Assembly: GCF_021026295.1 (NCBI RefSeq)
Contig: NZ_JAJNDA010000022.1
Location: 16,342 to 80,341, forward strand
Length of the DNA stretch: 64,000 nucleotides
Origin: Actinomycetospora soli
Lineage (GTDB): Bacteria > Actinomycetota > Actinomycetes > Mycobacteriales > Pseudonocardiaceae
Reading direction: 5' to 3'
Shown: one piece after another, positions 37,208 through 45,290 of the stretch
Layout: the number at the start of each line of letters is the position of its first letter
How positions within the stretch are numbered: position 1 is the stretch's first letter
Made by a program: the position numbers and the translations under genes
Notes under the pieces: generated by a model
The model's input: the letters and a program-made list of their open reading frames with translations, nothing else
The model's database searches: none
What the model was told of the DNA's origin: nothing

Positions 37208-37984
37208 ATGAGACCCCTCGCCTTCGTCACCGGCGGTTCGTCCGGCATCGGCTTCGAGCTCGCCCAGCAGCTCGCCCGGCACGGCCACGACGTCGTGATC
37301 TCGGGTCGCGCCGACCGCGTGCACGGGTCCGCGGCCGCCCTGCGCGGGCACGGCGGCGAGGCCTGGGGCGTCCAGGTCGACATGGGAACCCGCGAGGGCG
37401 TCGAGGAGTTCTGGTCGTTCGTGGCGGGCCTCGACCGGCCCGTCGAGGTGGCCTGCCTCAACGTCGGGATCGGGATCGGCGGCGCGTTCGCCGACACCGA
37501 CCTCGACGCCGAGCTCGAGCTCATCGCGATCAACGTGACCGGCACCGTGCACCTGGCCAAGCGCGTGGTGCACGCGATGCTGCCGCAGGGCCGAGGCCGC
37601 ATCCTGGTCACCTCGTCGATCTCCGCGCTGCAGCCGACGCCCTACGAGACCGTGTACGGCCCGAGCAAGGCGTTCGGCTTCTCCTTCGCCGAGTCGCTGC
37701 GTGAGGAGCTGCGGGAGTCCGGGATCAGCGTCACCGCCCTGCTCCCCGGCGCCACGAACAGCGAGTTCCACCACTCGGCCGGCATGGACGACACCGTCTT
37801 CGGCGACGACTCCTGGAAGAACGACCAGGCCGAGGTCGCCCGCCAGGGCTACGAGGCGCTCATGCGCGGCGACGACCACGTCATCGGCGGCGACGACGCC
37901 ACCCGCCGGCAGGTCGAGGACGGCAAGCAGCTCACCGAGGTGGAGAAGGCCGAGAAGCACGCCGCGATGGCCCGCCCTTCCTGA
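37208..37984 (+). CDS. Short-chain dehydrogenase/reductase
   Basis: A 258-residue classical SDR. Seen: cofactor motif TGGSSGIG near residues 8-15, the NVG variant of NNAG in ACLNVGIGIGG, catalytic serine in LVTSSISAL and the YGPSK active site. The C-terminal extension after the fold is acidic and helical. It lies 37 bases after the zinc-ribbon gene on the same strand, so it may be part of the Rieske transcript and act on the diol or alcohol product; this is inference. Confidence 0.92.
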   Translation: MRPLAFVTGGSSGIGFELAQQLARHGHDVVISGRADRVHGSAAALRGHGGEAWGVQVDMGTREGVEEFWSFVAGLDRPVEVACLNVGIGIGGAFADTDLDAELELIAINVTGTVHLAKRVVHAMLPQGRGRILVTSSISALQPTPYETVYGPSKAFGFSFAESLREELRESGISVTALLPGATNSEFHHSAGMDDTVFGDDSWKNDQAEVARQGYEALMRGDDHVIGGDDATRRQVEDGKQLTEVEKAEKHAAMARPS

Positions 37985-38010
37985 CGACGGGTACGGCCGG
38001 GGCGGCCCGC

Positions 38011-38649
38011 TCAGGCGGCGGTGAGCTCCGTCGTCCCCCAGAGCTCGGTGAGCATCGCGATGTTCAGCTCGAAGGCGTGCTCGACCTCCGCGACCACGCG
38101 CGCCCGCTCGGCCTCGTCCCAGGGGGCGTCGTCGAGCAGCGCCCGGTAGCGGTCGCGGAAGCGGGGCGTGGAGCCGAGCTCGCGGAAGTCGTAGAGGGCG
38201 GTGCCGCCGCCGGTCACGCCGTAGACCCGCGGGAGCAGTCCGCGAATGGCCTGGCCGCCGGCGATGTCGCCGAGGTAGCGGGTGTAGTGGTGCGCGACGA
38301 ACCCGCCGGGCCAGCCGTCGGTGGCCTGGATGGCGTCGACGTACCGCTCGGTGGCGGGCAGGGCCGTGAGCTCGTCGAGGCCGTAGAAGCGGATGTCCTC
38401 GGCGAGCCGCGGGACCCGGCGCAGCTCCTCGGTGACGAACGGGCCCGCCACCGGGTCGTCCGCGAACCGGTCCCCCGCCGCCTCCAGCGCCTGGTACACG
38501 AACCAGTACTGCTCGACGAGCCGGGCGTAGTCGGCGACCCGCAGCCGCCCGTCGAAGAGCGCGCCCATGAACGGCGAGTGGTTCGCGCGCTCGTGCACGG
38601 CGAGGGTCGATCGGCGCACGGTCTGGTGGAAGGGGACGGTCTCGGACAT
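38011..38649 (-). CDS. hmuO: Biliverdin-producing heme oxygenase
   Basis: A 212-residue all-helical heme oxygenase that opens heme to biliverdin, iron and CO. Seen: proximal histidine H19 in LAVHERANHSPFMGAL, LVEQYWFVYQALE, and the distal-helix motif HHYTRYLGDIAGGQAI with its flexible glycines. ATG 38649 follows GGAGGCGCCGG, a strong ribosome site; the upstream in-frame GTG is not needed. It probably frees iron from heme. No classical IdeR/DtxR box was found, but an inverted repeat lies upstream (38709-38726). Confidence 0.93.
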   Translation of the reverse strand: MSETVPFHQTVRRSTLAVHERANHSPFMGALFDGRLRVADYARLVEQYWFVYQALEAAGDRFADDPVAGPFVTEELRRVPRLAEDIRFYGLDELTALPATERYVDAIQATDGWPGGFVAHHYTRYLGDIAGGQAIRGLLPRVYGVTGGGTALYDFRELGSTPRFRDRYRALLDDAPWDEAERARVVAEVEHAFELNIAMLTELWGTTELTAA

Positions 38650-38708
38650 CCGGCGCCTCCGGGAGGTGTGCGGGCCCTGCCGGTCACCGACCCTAGGCAC
38701 GATCACCG

Positions 38709-38726
38709 GGTGAGGGAACCCTCACC
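38709..38726. promoter_or_regulatory. Inverted repeat upstream of heme oxygenase
   Basis: GGTGAGGG and CCCTCACC with a 2-base spacer, 60 bases before the hmuO start and 6 bases before the deacetylase stop. It may be an operator for hmuO or a short terminator for the deacetylase. Confidence 0.4.
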
Positions 38727-38731
38727 TGCAC

Positions 38732-39595
38732 TCACCGCGGCAGCACGAACGAGTACCCGTGGTCGGTCAGCCACGGCAGGAGGGCCTCGACCGCGGCGAC
38801 GGTCTGGGCGCGCGGGCCCCCGCCGTCGTGCAGGAGCACCACCGCACCCGGGTGCACCCGCTGCTGGACCCGGGTGACGATCGCGTCGGTGCCGGGGGTG
38901 GTCCAGTCGAGCGGGTCGACGTCCCAGCCGAGGGCCCGCATGCCGTCCGTCGCGGACATCCGCACCAGGGCCGGCGACCACTTCCCCTGGGGCGCGCGGA
39001 AGTAGTCGACCTCCGCCCCGCCGGAGACCTGGGCGATCACGTCGCGGCTGGCCTGCAGCTGGCGGCTCATGAGCTCGGGCGGTCGCGCGCCGATCCCGGC
39101 GTCGTGGGTGATCGTGTGGTTGCACAGCCGGTGGCCCTCGGCGACCACGCGCCGCACCAGGTCGGGGTGCGCCTGGGCCTGCTGACCGACCATGCAGAAC
39201 GTCGCCCGGGCCCCGTGCTGCGCCAGCAGGTCGAGGATCCGCGGCGTCGTCGCCGGGTCGGGCCCGTCGTCGAAGGTGAGCGCGACCGCCTTCCCGGTCC
39301 CGGCCGTCGTCGTGAGCAGGGTGGGGGTGATCGCCGGACGTTCCGGCGGGAGCGGCACGACGGCGGGTGCGGTGGCGACGGGCAGCTCGACGACGGGTCC
39401 CGCCGCGAGGGTCGCCGAGGGTCCGCGGTCGACGAGGACGACCGTCGCGACCCCGGCGAACAGGCCCACGATCGTGAGGAGGCCCGCCCACCGGTAGACG
39501 TACGGAGGCCGCACGATCTGCCGGAGGATGACCCGCTGTCGTCGAGTCAGCAACGCCACGTTCACCCCATCCGTCACATGGGTAACAGGGGCCAC
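38732..39595 (-). CDS. Polysaccharide deacetylase (NodB domain)
   Basis: A 287-residue membrane-anchored CE4 deacetylase, likely acting on peptidoglycan or another wall glycan. One N-terminal membrane helix (AGLLTIVGLFAGVATVVLV, about residues 37-55), a Pro-rich stalk, then the NodB domain with TFDDGPD (catalytic base and metal aspartate), NHTITHD (metal histidines), RAPQGKW, WDVDPLDW and LLHDGG motifs, all intact. The first GTG (39595) is listed; a GTG at 39565 is an equally good start. It precedes hmuO on the same strand. Confidence 0.92.
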   Translation of the reverse strand: MAPVTHVTDGVNVALLTRRQRVILRQIVRPPYVYRWAGLLTIVGLFAGVATVVLVDRGPSATLAAGPVVELPVATAPAVVPLPPERPAITPTLLTTTAGTGKAVALTFDDGPDPATTPRILDLLAQHGARATFCMVGQQAQAHPDLVRRVVAEGHRLCNHTITHDAGIGARPPELMSRQLQASRDVIAQVSGGAEVDYFRAPQGKWSPALVRMSATDGMRALGWDVDPLDWTTPGTDAIVTRVQQRVHPGAVVLLHDGGGPRAQTVAAVEALLPWLTDHGYSFVLPR

Positions 39596-39760
39596 ACGAT
39601 AGGGGGGCCGTCGCTCACGTCCACGCGACGCGCCGAGAACCCTCGATGTCGACTCGAGGGACGGTTCGGGGCCTCGGCGCCGTGACCGCGGGCCGCGGGA
39701 GGTGGTCGGACCGCACCCACCGCGTGGCCACGGGACCTCCTCGACAGGGCGGCCCGGCGC

Positions 39761-40150
39761 CTACTCGGGGCCGGCCCGACGGGCCTCGTCCCGCTCCTCG
39801 CGCGCGGAGTCGCGCTGGCGCACGGCGTCGTCACGCTCCCGGCGGGCCTCGTCCCGCTCGTCGCGGGCCTCGTCGCGCTCGTCGCGGGCGGCGTCGAGCG
39901 AGGCCCGCAGGGCGAGGATCTCGGCGGCACTGGCGAGCGTGTGCCCGTCGTCGGCGAGGGCGCGCAGGGCGGCGACGCGGTCGAGCTGGTTGCGGGAGTA
40001 GCGACGGTGCCCGCCCTCGGAGCGGGCAGGGCTGATCAGCCCCGAGGCGTCCAGACTGCGCAGGAACGCGGCCGGGACACCGAGGAGGTCCGCGGCCTGC
40101 CCCATCCCGAAGGTGGGGTGGTCGGGATCGTCGAGCCGGTCGAGCGCCAC
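39761..40150 (-). CDS. MerR-family regulator with charged coiled-coil tail
   Basis: A 129-residue DNA-binding protein. A MerR-type winged helix (FGMGQAADLLGVPAAFLRSLDASGLISPARSEGGHRRYSRNQLDRV) is followed by a long helix of repeating DERDEAR units (about residues 78-125), a highly charged single-helix or coiled-coil tail rather than an effector domain. GTG 40150 has AGGAT upstream; the frame stays open to 40252. It lies downstream of hsp20 on the same strand. HspR, a MerR-type repressor of heat-shock genes, has the same layout, so control of hsp20 is likely though the HspR box was not seen. Confidence 0.82.
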   Translation of the reverse strand: MALDRLDDPDHPTFGMGQAADLLGVPAAFLRSLDASGLISPARSEGGHRRYSRNQLDRVAALRALADDGHTLASAAEILALRASLDAARDERDEARDERDEARRERDDAVRQRDSAREERDEARRAGPE

Positions 40151-40325
40151 GGGGTGATCCTGCCCCGCGGACGGCTCTCCCGCCCGGACGTGCACACGCC
40201 GGACGGGGCGGGTCGTCGTGCACCCGCCCCGCCCGGTCCCGGACATGGTCATGGTGGTTCGGTGATGATCATCGGTTCACGGGACGAGGGCACCACCTCC
40301 CTGGTCGTGGCACGGTTCCGGGGGA

Positions 40326-40814
40326 TCAGGAGGCCGCCGCTCCGGCCTCCGCGCCGTGGTCGGCGCGGTCGGCACCGTCGGGGCGGTCGGGGCGGTCGGC
40401 GTCGATGGAACGCGGCGCGCCCGCGTGCTCGACCGCGATCCGACGCGGCTTGGCCCGTTCGGCCACCGGGATCGTCAGGGACAGCACCCCGTCGACGTAG
40501 GAGGCGTGCAACCGGTCGACGTCGAGGTCGCGCCCGAGGGTCAACTGTCGGCTGTAGCGCCCGCGCGGGCGTTCCGCGACGAGCCACTCGCCGGCGTCGG
40601 CCGGTGCCGTGCGCTCGGCACGCACCGTCAGGGTCTGGCCCTCGACGCTGATGTCGATCGAGCCCGGGTCGACGCCGGGGACGTCGAAGGTGGCGACGAC
40701 GTGGTCACCCGCGCGGTAGAGGTCCATCGGCATGCCGGTGCCGGGCTGTCCGCGCCATCCGGTGAGACGGTCGAGGGAACGGAAGGCGTCCACGGGGTCG
40801 TAGTTCAGCAGCAC
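40326..40814 (-). CDS. Hsp20 small heat-shock protein
   Basis: A 162-residue alpha-crystallin-type chaperone that holds unfolding proteins. N-terminal MLLNYDPVDAFRSLDRLTG, then the crystallin domain (DVPGVDPGSIDISVEGQTLTVRAER ... YSRQLTLGRDLDVDRLHASYVDGVLSLTIPVAE) with the conserved DGVLxLxIP end, and a C-terminal tail rich in Asp/Ala. GTG start with AAGGGG 7-12 bases upstream. A near-consensus promoter lies 57 bases before the start. It is probably co-transcribed with the MerR regulator. Confidence 0.93.
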   Translation of the reverse strand: MLLNYDPVDAFRSLDRLTGWRGQPGTGMPMDLYRAGDHVVATFDVPGVDPGSIDISVEGQTLTVRAERTAPADAGEWLVAERPRGRYSRQLTLGRDLDVDRLHASYVDGVLSLTIPVAERAKPRRIAVEHAGAPRSIDADRPDRPDGADRADHGAEAGAAAS

Positions 40815-40870
40815 GATCGGTCATCCCCTTTCTGAGCCGCACTGCCATCTCCAGCTGACTGACACCGATA

Positions 40871-40899
40871 GTTATAGGTCGGCATGCAGTTTTCGTCAA
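40871..40899 (-). promoter_or_regulatory. Near-consensus promoter of hsp20
   Basis: On the minus strand TTGACG (40899-40894), a 17-base spacer, TATAAC (40876-40871). This is the best sigma-70-type promoter in the window and unusually AT-rich at -10 for this genome. It lies in the divergent spacer to the aldo/keto reductase gene. Confidence 0.78.
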
Positions 40900-40948
40900 G
40901 CCCGTGCCGCAGGTATTCGTCGGGGGTCGGGCGGGGCAATCCGTCGGC

Positions 40949-41917
40949 ATGCAGATCGCGAAGCTGGGTGACCTCGAGGTGGGCCGCATCGGCCTGGGCG
41001 CCATGGGCATGTCGCACGGGTACTCCGGTGCCGGCCAGGACGACGAGGAGTCGATCCGCACCGTCCACCGGGCCCTCGAGCTCGAGGTCACGCTGATCGA
41101 CACCGCCGAGGTCTACGGGCCGTACGAGAACGAGGAGCTGGTCGGTCGCGCCCTCGCGGGACGGCGGGACCGCGCCGTGCTCGCGACCAAGTACGGGATG
41201 ATCTCGCACACCGGCCGCGAGGGTGCCGACTCCTCGCCGGAGAGCCTGCGCCGGGCCGTGGAGGGGTCGCTGCGCCGCCTCGGCGTCGACCACATCGACC
41301 TGCTCTACCAGCACCGGGTCGACCCGCAGACGCCGATCGAGGAGACGATCGGGGCGGCCGCGGAGCTGGTCTCGGCCGGGAAGGTCCGCCACCTGGGCCT
41401 GTCCGAGGCGTGGGTCGACACGATCCGCCGCGCCCACGCCACGCACCCGATCACGGCGCTGCAGTCGGAGTACTCGCTGTGGACCCGGGAGCAGGACGAG
41501 GTGCTGCCGGTGCTGCGCGAGCTGGGGATCGGGCTGGTCGCCTACTCACCGCTGGGCCGCGGGTTCCTCACCGGCACGATCCGGTCGGTCGCCGACTTCG
41601 ACGACGACGACATGCGCCGCACCAACCCGCGCTTCGCCGAGGAGAACTTCCGCGCCAACCTGGCCGCGGCCGACGAGGTGCGCGCGGTGGCCGACGACGC
41701 CGGGTGCACGCCGGCCCAGACCGCGCTCGCGTGGGTGCTGTCGAAGGGGTCGGACATCGTGCCGATCCCCGGCACCAAGCGCGTGTCGCGCCTGGAGGAG
41801 AACGTGGGCGCGGACGCGGTGACGCTGACCGACGAGCAGCTCGCGCGCCTCGACGCGGCCACGCCCGCCGTCGGGGGCCACCACTCCGCGTCGCAGATGC
41901 GGTTGATCGAGCGGTAG
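40949..41917 (+). CDS. Aldo/keto reductase
   Basis: A 322-residue NADPH-dependent TIM-barrel oxidoreductase. The catalytic tetrad is visible: Asp and Tyr in [13 protein letters not shown], Lys in LATKYGM, His in LLYQHRVDP. Cofactor contacts include the [13 protein letters not shown] and [16 protein letters not shown] blocks. ATG 40949 starts [24 protein letters not shown], a typical N-terminus; upstream codons overlap the hsp20 promoter. The physiological substrate is unknown. Confidence 0.94.
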   Translation: MQIAKLGDLEVGRIGLGAMGMSHGYSGAGQDDEESIRTVHRALELEVTLIDTAEVYGPYENEELVGRALAGRRDRAVLATKYGMISHTGREGADSSPESLRRAVEGSLRRLGVDHIDLLYQHRVDPQTPIEETIGAAAELVSAGKVRHLGLSEAWVDTIRRAHATHPITALQSEYSLWTREQDEVLPVLRELGIGLVAYSPLGRGFLTGTIRSVADFDDDDMRRTNPRFAEENFRANLAAADEVRAVADDAGCTPAQTALAWVLSKGSDIVPIPGTKRVSRLEENVGADAVTLTDEQLARLDAATPAVGGHHSASQMRLIER

Positions 41918-41924
41918 GCGGGGT

Positions 41925-42095
41925 CTACGAGAAGGCGTCGCGGATCTTCGACCCGCGCTCCTTCACCTCGCCCTTCACCATGTCGGCCTGGCCGCTGCGC
42001 TCCAGCTCCTTGTTCCCCGTCGCCTTGCCGAGCTGTTCCTTCGCCTTGCCCTTGACCTGCTGGGAGCGGTTCTTCGCCGTGTCGTCGACTGCCAT
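41925..42095 (-). CDS. CsbD-family stress protein
   Basis: A 56-residue hydrophilic protein of the CsbD family (general stress response). Seen: KNRSQQVKGKAKEQLGKATGNKELERSGQAD, the core of the family, rich in Lys, Gln and Gly. Convergent with the aldo/keto reductase (8 bases between stops). No promoter signal stands out. Confidence 0.9.
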   Translation of the reverse strand: MAVDDTAKNRSQQVKGKAKEQLGKATGNKELERSGQADMVKGEVKERGSKIRDAFS

Positions 42096-42246
42096 GTCCC
42101 GACGGGACCATCCCCGGCGGCGCGGCGCACCGGTACCCGACGGTAGGACGACGGGTGCCCGAGCGCCCTGGTCCGGGTGCGCCGGCCGCGCTCCGGCGTC
42201 CGCCCCGCGGCGTTTCGGTCCGCGAGGACCTCGGGCACCTCCCGCC

Positions 42247-42990
42247 ATGTCGCGCGCGGGATGGTTCGGACTCGGAGCGGCCGCTGCGGCGGGCGTCGCC
42301 CTGGGACGCAAGGTGGCGGGCAGCGCCGCGATCGGGTCGGGGCACCCGTGGAAGCACCGGGTGCTCGACGCGGCGTCGGGGGTGATGCAGCAGAAGTACC
42401 CGGTCGACGCGATGAGCACCTACCTCAACGGCTTCCACATGTACGCCGACGACATGGGCCGCCAGGTCGAGGCCTCGCACTTCTGCATCCACCTGCAGCA
42501 CGACCTGCACCAGTGCGTGATCTTCGACCGCAACGCCGCCGACGCCCGCCTGATCGGCATCGAGTACATCGTCAGCGCCGAGCGCTTCCGCGCCCTGCCC
42601 GAGGACGAGAAGCGGCTCTGGCACAGCCACCACCACGAGGTGAAGTCCGGCGTCCTCGTCGCACCGGGCATCCCCGAGATCGCGGAGCGCACCTACTTCG
42701 AGGACCTCGTGACGACGTACGGCAAGACCTTCCACACCTGGCAGTACGACCGCGACGACTTCCCCTACGGCATCCCCCAGCTGATGATGGCGTTCACCGC
42801 GGAGGGCCAGGCCGACGAGGCGGCGGTCCGCGCGCGGGACCGCCGCCTCGAGGTGTCGGCCTCGGACCGTCAGCAGAAGCGGTCCGGCATCCCCACCCCG
42901 CACGTCGAGCCCGGGGCGAACGCCTGGGAGTCGGGCAGCACCGTGCAGACGCGGCTCGAGGAGATGCCGTTCGACTTCCGGCGGCCCTGA
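42247..42990 (+). CDS. DUF1264 (oil-body-associated-protein-like) protein
   Basis: A 247-residue protein of the DUF1264 family, whose plant members associate with oil bodies. N-terminal hydrophobic segment (WFGLGAAAAAGVALG) may be a membrane anchor or signal. The core has PVDAMSTYLNGFHMYADDMGRQVEASHFC, HLQHDLHQCVIFD, LWHSHHHEVKSG and WQYDRDDFPYGIPQLMMAF, rich in conserved histidines that could bind metal. Function in bacteria is unknown. ATG 42247. Confidence 0.86.
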   Translation: MSRAGWFGLGAAAAAGVALGRKVAGSAAIGSGHPWKHRVLDAASGVMQQKYPVDAMSTYLNGFHMYADDMGRQVEASHFCIHLQHDLHQCVIFDRNAADARLIGIEYIVSAERFRALPEDEKRLWHSHHHEVKSGVLVAPGIPEIAERTYFEDLVTTYGKTFHTWQYDRDDFPYGIPQLMMAFTAEGQADEAAVRARDRRLEVSASDRQQKRSGIPTPHVEPGANAWESGSTVQTRLEEMPFDFRRP

Positions 42991-42991
42991 G

Positions 42992-43333
42992 CTACCGCGG
43001 GTCCGAGAGCAGCCCGAGCACGTTGCCGTCGGCGTCGGTGACGGTGGCCGTGAGCCGGCCCCCGCCGACGTCCTTCACGGGCTGGGTGACGACGGCCCCG
43101 GCGGCGGTCAGGTCGGCGAGCGTCGCCTCGATGTCGTCGACGTGCCAGTAGGCGACCGGGCCGGTCATGCCGCTGTTCGGGACGAGCCCGATGTGCTGGC
43201 CCGCGACGTCGTAGCCGACGTAGTACGGCGAGTTCGCGGTCGGCCCGGCGCCCAGCAGCGCGGTGTAGAGCGGCTTGGCCTTCTCCAGGTCGCTCACGGG
43301 GTGCAGCACGGTGCGGATGCCCTGGTTCGTCAT
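42992..43333 (-). CDS. VOC-family protein A
   Basis: A 113-residue single-module glyoxalase/bleomycin-resistance-fold protein: HPVSDLEKAKPLYTALLG at the start, YWHVDDIEATLADLTAAGA in the middle and TATVTDADGNVLGLLSDPR at the end, with the betaalphabetabetabeta pattern. ATG 43333 follows GAGGAGGAC. It ends two bases after the convergent DUF1264 gene. Three other VOC genes occur in the window; substrate unknown. Confidence 0.9.
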   Translation of the reverse strand: MTNQGIRTVLHPVSDLEKAKPLYTALLGAGPTANSPYYVGYDVAGQHIGLVPNSGMTGPVAYWHVDDIEATLADLTAAGAVVTQPVKDVGGGRLTATVTDADGNVLGLLSDPR

Positions 43334-43432
43334 GGTGTCCTCCTCGGGAGACGGTGTCCTCGTGGTGCTGACCCGGTGCGGCCGGGACGTGTGACGGGGA
43401 GACTGTCGGACCCCGTCCCTAGCCTGCGCGGC

Positions 43433-43783
43433 ATGGGACTGACGATGGGCATGGTGACGGTCGACTGCGCGGACCCGCAGGAGCTGGCGACGTTCTGGTG
43501 CGGGGTGCTCGGCGCGGAGGTCACGGCGGACTACGGGGAGTTCGTGATGATCGCGCCCGCCGAGGGGGCCGCCCTGGGTTTCCAGCGGGTGCCCGAGGGC
43601 CGGGCGGGGAAGAACCGGGTGCACCCGGACCTCACGACCGACGACCGGGTGGGCGAGACGGCTCGCGTCGTGGGCCTGGGCGCCCGCGTGCTGGCCGAGC
43701 ACGTCGGGGAGGTCCCGGGTCTCGACTGGACCACGCTCGCCGATCCCGAGGGCAACGAGTTCTGCATCGCGGAGGGCCACTGA
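43433..43783 (+). CDS. VOC-family protein B
   Basis: A 116-residue VOC protein of the subtype with MVTVDCADPQELATFWCGVLGAEV at the N-terminus, FQRVPEGRAGKNRVHPDL in the middle and LADPEGNEFCIAEGH at the end. It is divergent from VOC protein A across 99 bases, and its stop is 6 bases from the convergent DHFR-like gene. ATG 43433. Substrate unknown. Confidence 0.9.
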   Translation: MGLTMGMVTVDCADPQELATFWCGVLGAEVTADYGEFVMIAPAEGAALGFQRVPEGRAGKNRVHPDLTTDDRVGETARVVGLGARVLAEHVGEVPGLDWTTLADPEGNEFCIAEGH

Positions 43784-43788
43784 CCGAC

Positions 43789-44319
43789 TCAGCGCCGCGG
43801 CACGTACGTCGACGCCACCACTCCCCCGTCGAAGTCGCGGCGGCCGACGAGCTCGAGGTCCATGAGCTCGTGCAGCCCCGCGAACAACGTCGGGCCGTGC
43901 CCCGCCAGCCGCGGATGCACCACGAACTCGTACTCGTCGATCAGGCCCAGGTCCGCCAGCGCCAGCGGGAGCTGCACGCCGCCGGTGTACAGGCCCTCGC
44001 CGGGCTCGTCCTTCAGCCGCCGGACGGTGGCCTCGAGATCCGCGGGGCGCACGATCTCGGCGTTCCAGTCGACGTCGTCGAGCGTGGTCGAGACGACGTA
44101 CTTGCGCGCCGGCCCGATCGCGCGGGCGAACGTCTCGGCGGCGACGGACGGGTCACGCCAGAACGCCATCAGCTCGTACGTCGTCCGGCCGAAGATCAGT
44201 GCGTCGGCCCGCGCGATGGTCGCCGCGGCGTGCTCGTGCAGCTCGTCGCTCGGCACCCCGACACGGTGGTCCACGCAGCCGTCGAGCGTGACGTTGATCG
44301 AGTAGCGCAGCGGTCGCAT
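43789..44319 (-). CDS. Dihydrofolate reductase-like (RibD C-terminal domain) protein
   Basis: A 176-residue single-domain protein of the RibD_C/DHFR-like group. Seen: YSINVTLDGCVDHRV at the N-terminus, DALIFGRTTYELMAFW, KYVVSTTLDDVDW, GEGLYTGGVQLPLALADLGLIDEYEFVVHP and a C-terminal strand. Such proteins are common accessory reductases without known substrate; they are not the main folate enzyme. Confidence 0.9.
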   Translation of the reverse strand: MRPLRYSINVTLDGCVDHRVGVPSDELHEHAAATIARADALIFGRTTYELMAFWRDPSVAAETFARAIGPARKYVVSTTLDDVDWNAEIVRPADLEATVRRLKDEPGEGLYTGGVQLPLALADLGLIDEYEFVVHPRLAGHGPTLFAGLHELMDLELVGRRDFDGGVVASTYVPRR

Positions 44320-44341
44320 TTCAGGACCCTAGCGTCGCTCT

Positions 44342-44794
44342 TCAGGACCCGGTAGCGCCCGTCTGCTCGAACAGGGACACGACGATCCCGTCCGGCCCGC
44401 GCACGTAGGCCATCCGCACGCTGCCCTCCCAGTCGCCGACGCCACCGACGAGCCCGTAGCCGTCGGCGGCCAGCTCGCCGAGGACGACGTCGAGGTCGGC
44501 CACCTCGAACGACACGTTGCGCAGGCCGAGCTCGGTGGCGAGCGCGTGCGGCGATCCGGGGGTGTGCTCGGGCTCGACGAAGCTCGAGAGCTCCAGCCGG
44601 CACCCGCCGTCGGGCGGACGCAGCACCGCGATCTCGCAGTGCGCGCCGGGGACCGCGCACACGGTCTCCACGAACTCGCCCTGCACCGACCCGGTGCCCT
44701 CGACCTCGAGGCCGAGGGCGACGAAGAAGGCGGTGGCCGTCTCCAGGTCGCTCACGGTGAGGCCGACGTGGTCGAAGCGCCGTACGTGGGTCAT
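44342..44794 (-). CDS. VOC-family protein C
   Basis: A 150-residue VOC protein: FDHVGLTVSDLETATAFFVALGLEVEG, EIAVLRPPDGGCRLELSSF, LRNVSFEVADLDVVLGELAADGYGLVG and RMAYVRGPDGIVVSLFEQ. The H and E residues at the usual metal positions (FDHVG, LELSS, SLFEQ) are kept, so metal binding is plausible. ATG 44794 follows GGGAGGACGG. It lies directly downstream of the RNase P RNA gene on the same strand. Confidence 0.9.
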   Translation of the reverse strand: MTHVRRFDHVGLTVSDLETATAFFVALGLEVEGTGSVQGEFVETVCAVPGAHCEIAVLRPPDGGCRLELSSFVEPEHTPGSPHALATELGLRNVSFEVADLDVVLGELAADGYGLVGGVGDWEGSVRMAYVRGPDGIVVSLFEQTGATGS

Positions 44795-44880
44795 GGTCCG
44801 TCCTCCCGAGGTCGCGGTACGACCCCGGGACGGAGCCGCGAGCGGATTCTCGACAGGCTCCGCGCACGGGACGTGTGGCG

Positions 44881-45290
44881 GCGGACGAGTCGGCCTGTAA
44901 GCCGGATCCTGTGCCCACGGCGCCTCGCGGTTCCGTGGGCGGCGACCATCCATCTCGGCCCGTCGTCGCCGACGGGCTCCAGCGGTCTACCCGCAGGTCT
45001 CGGGCGGGCAGCCCTCGGACGACCTGCGCGACGGACCGGAATCCGTCTTCTTGACCTTGCTCCGGGTGGGGTTTACCGAGCCGTCCTGGTCACCCAGGAC
45101 GCTGGTGGTCTCTTACACCACCGTTTCACCCTCACCACCGAGTTACTCGGTGGCGGTCTGTTCTCTGTGGCACTGTCCCGCGGGTCACCCCGGGTTGCTG
45201 TTGGCAACCACCCTGCCCTGTGGAGTCCGGACTTTCCTCGACGGGGACCTCGTGGGCCCCCGACGCGGCCGCCCGGCCGGCTCGTCCGCC
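44881..45290 (-). ncRNA. rnpB: RNase P RNA, bacterial type A
   Basis: The catalytic RNA that cuts the 5' leader from pre-tRNAs. On the minus strand the 5' region contains GAGGAAAGTCCGGACTCC and CAGGGTGGTTGCC, then CCCGCGGGACAGTGCCACAGA, and the 3' region ends in GATCCGGCTTACAGGCCGAC, all universal landmarks of the molecule. The ends pair as helix P1 (GGCGGACGAG with CTCGTCCGCC). Length about 410 nt is normal for actinobacteria; ends are set from P1 and may be off by a few bases. A TAGACT at 45298-45303 (minus strand) is a likely -10 element. Confidence 0.95.

Noticed and set aside
38650..38708. IdeR/DtxR iron box at the heme oxygenase gene
   Set aside because: No sequence near the 19-bp consensus; the only symmetric site is the GC-rich repeat at 38709.
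40815..40948. HspR-associated inverted repeat (CTTGAGT-N7-ACTCAAG) upstream of hsp20
   Set aside because: No match was found; only a sigma-70-like promoter is clear.
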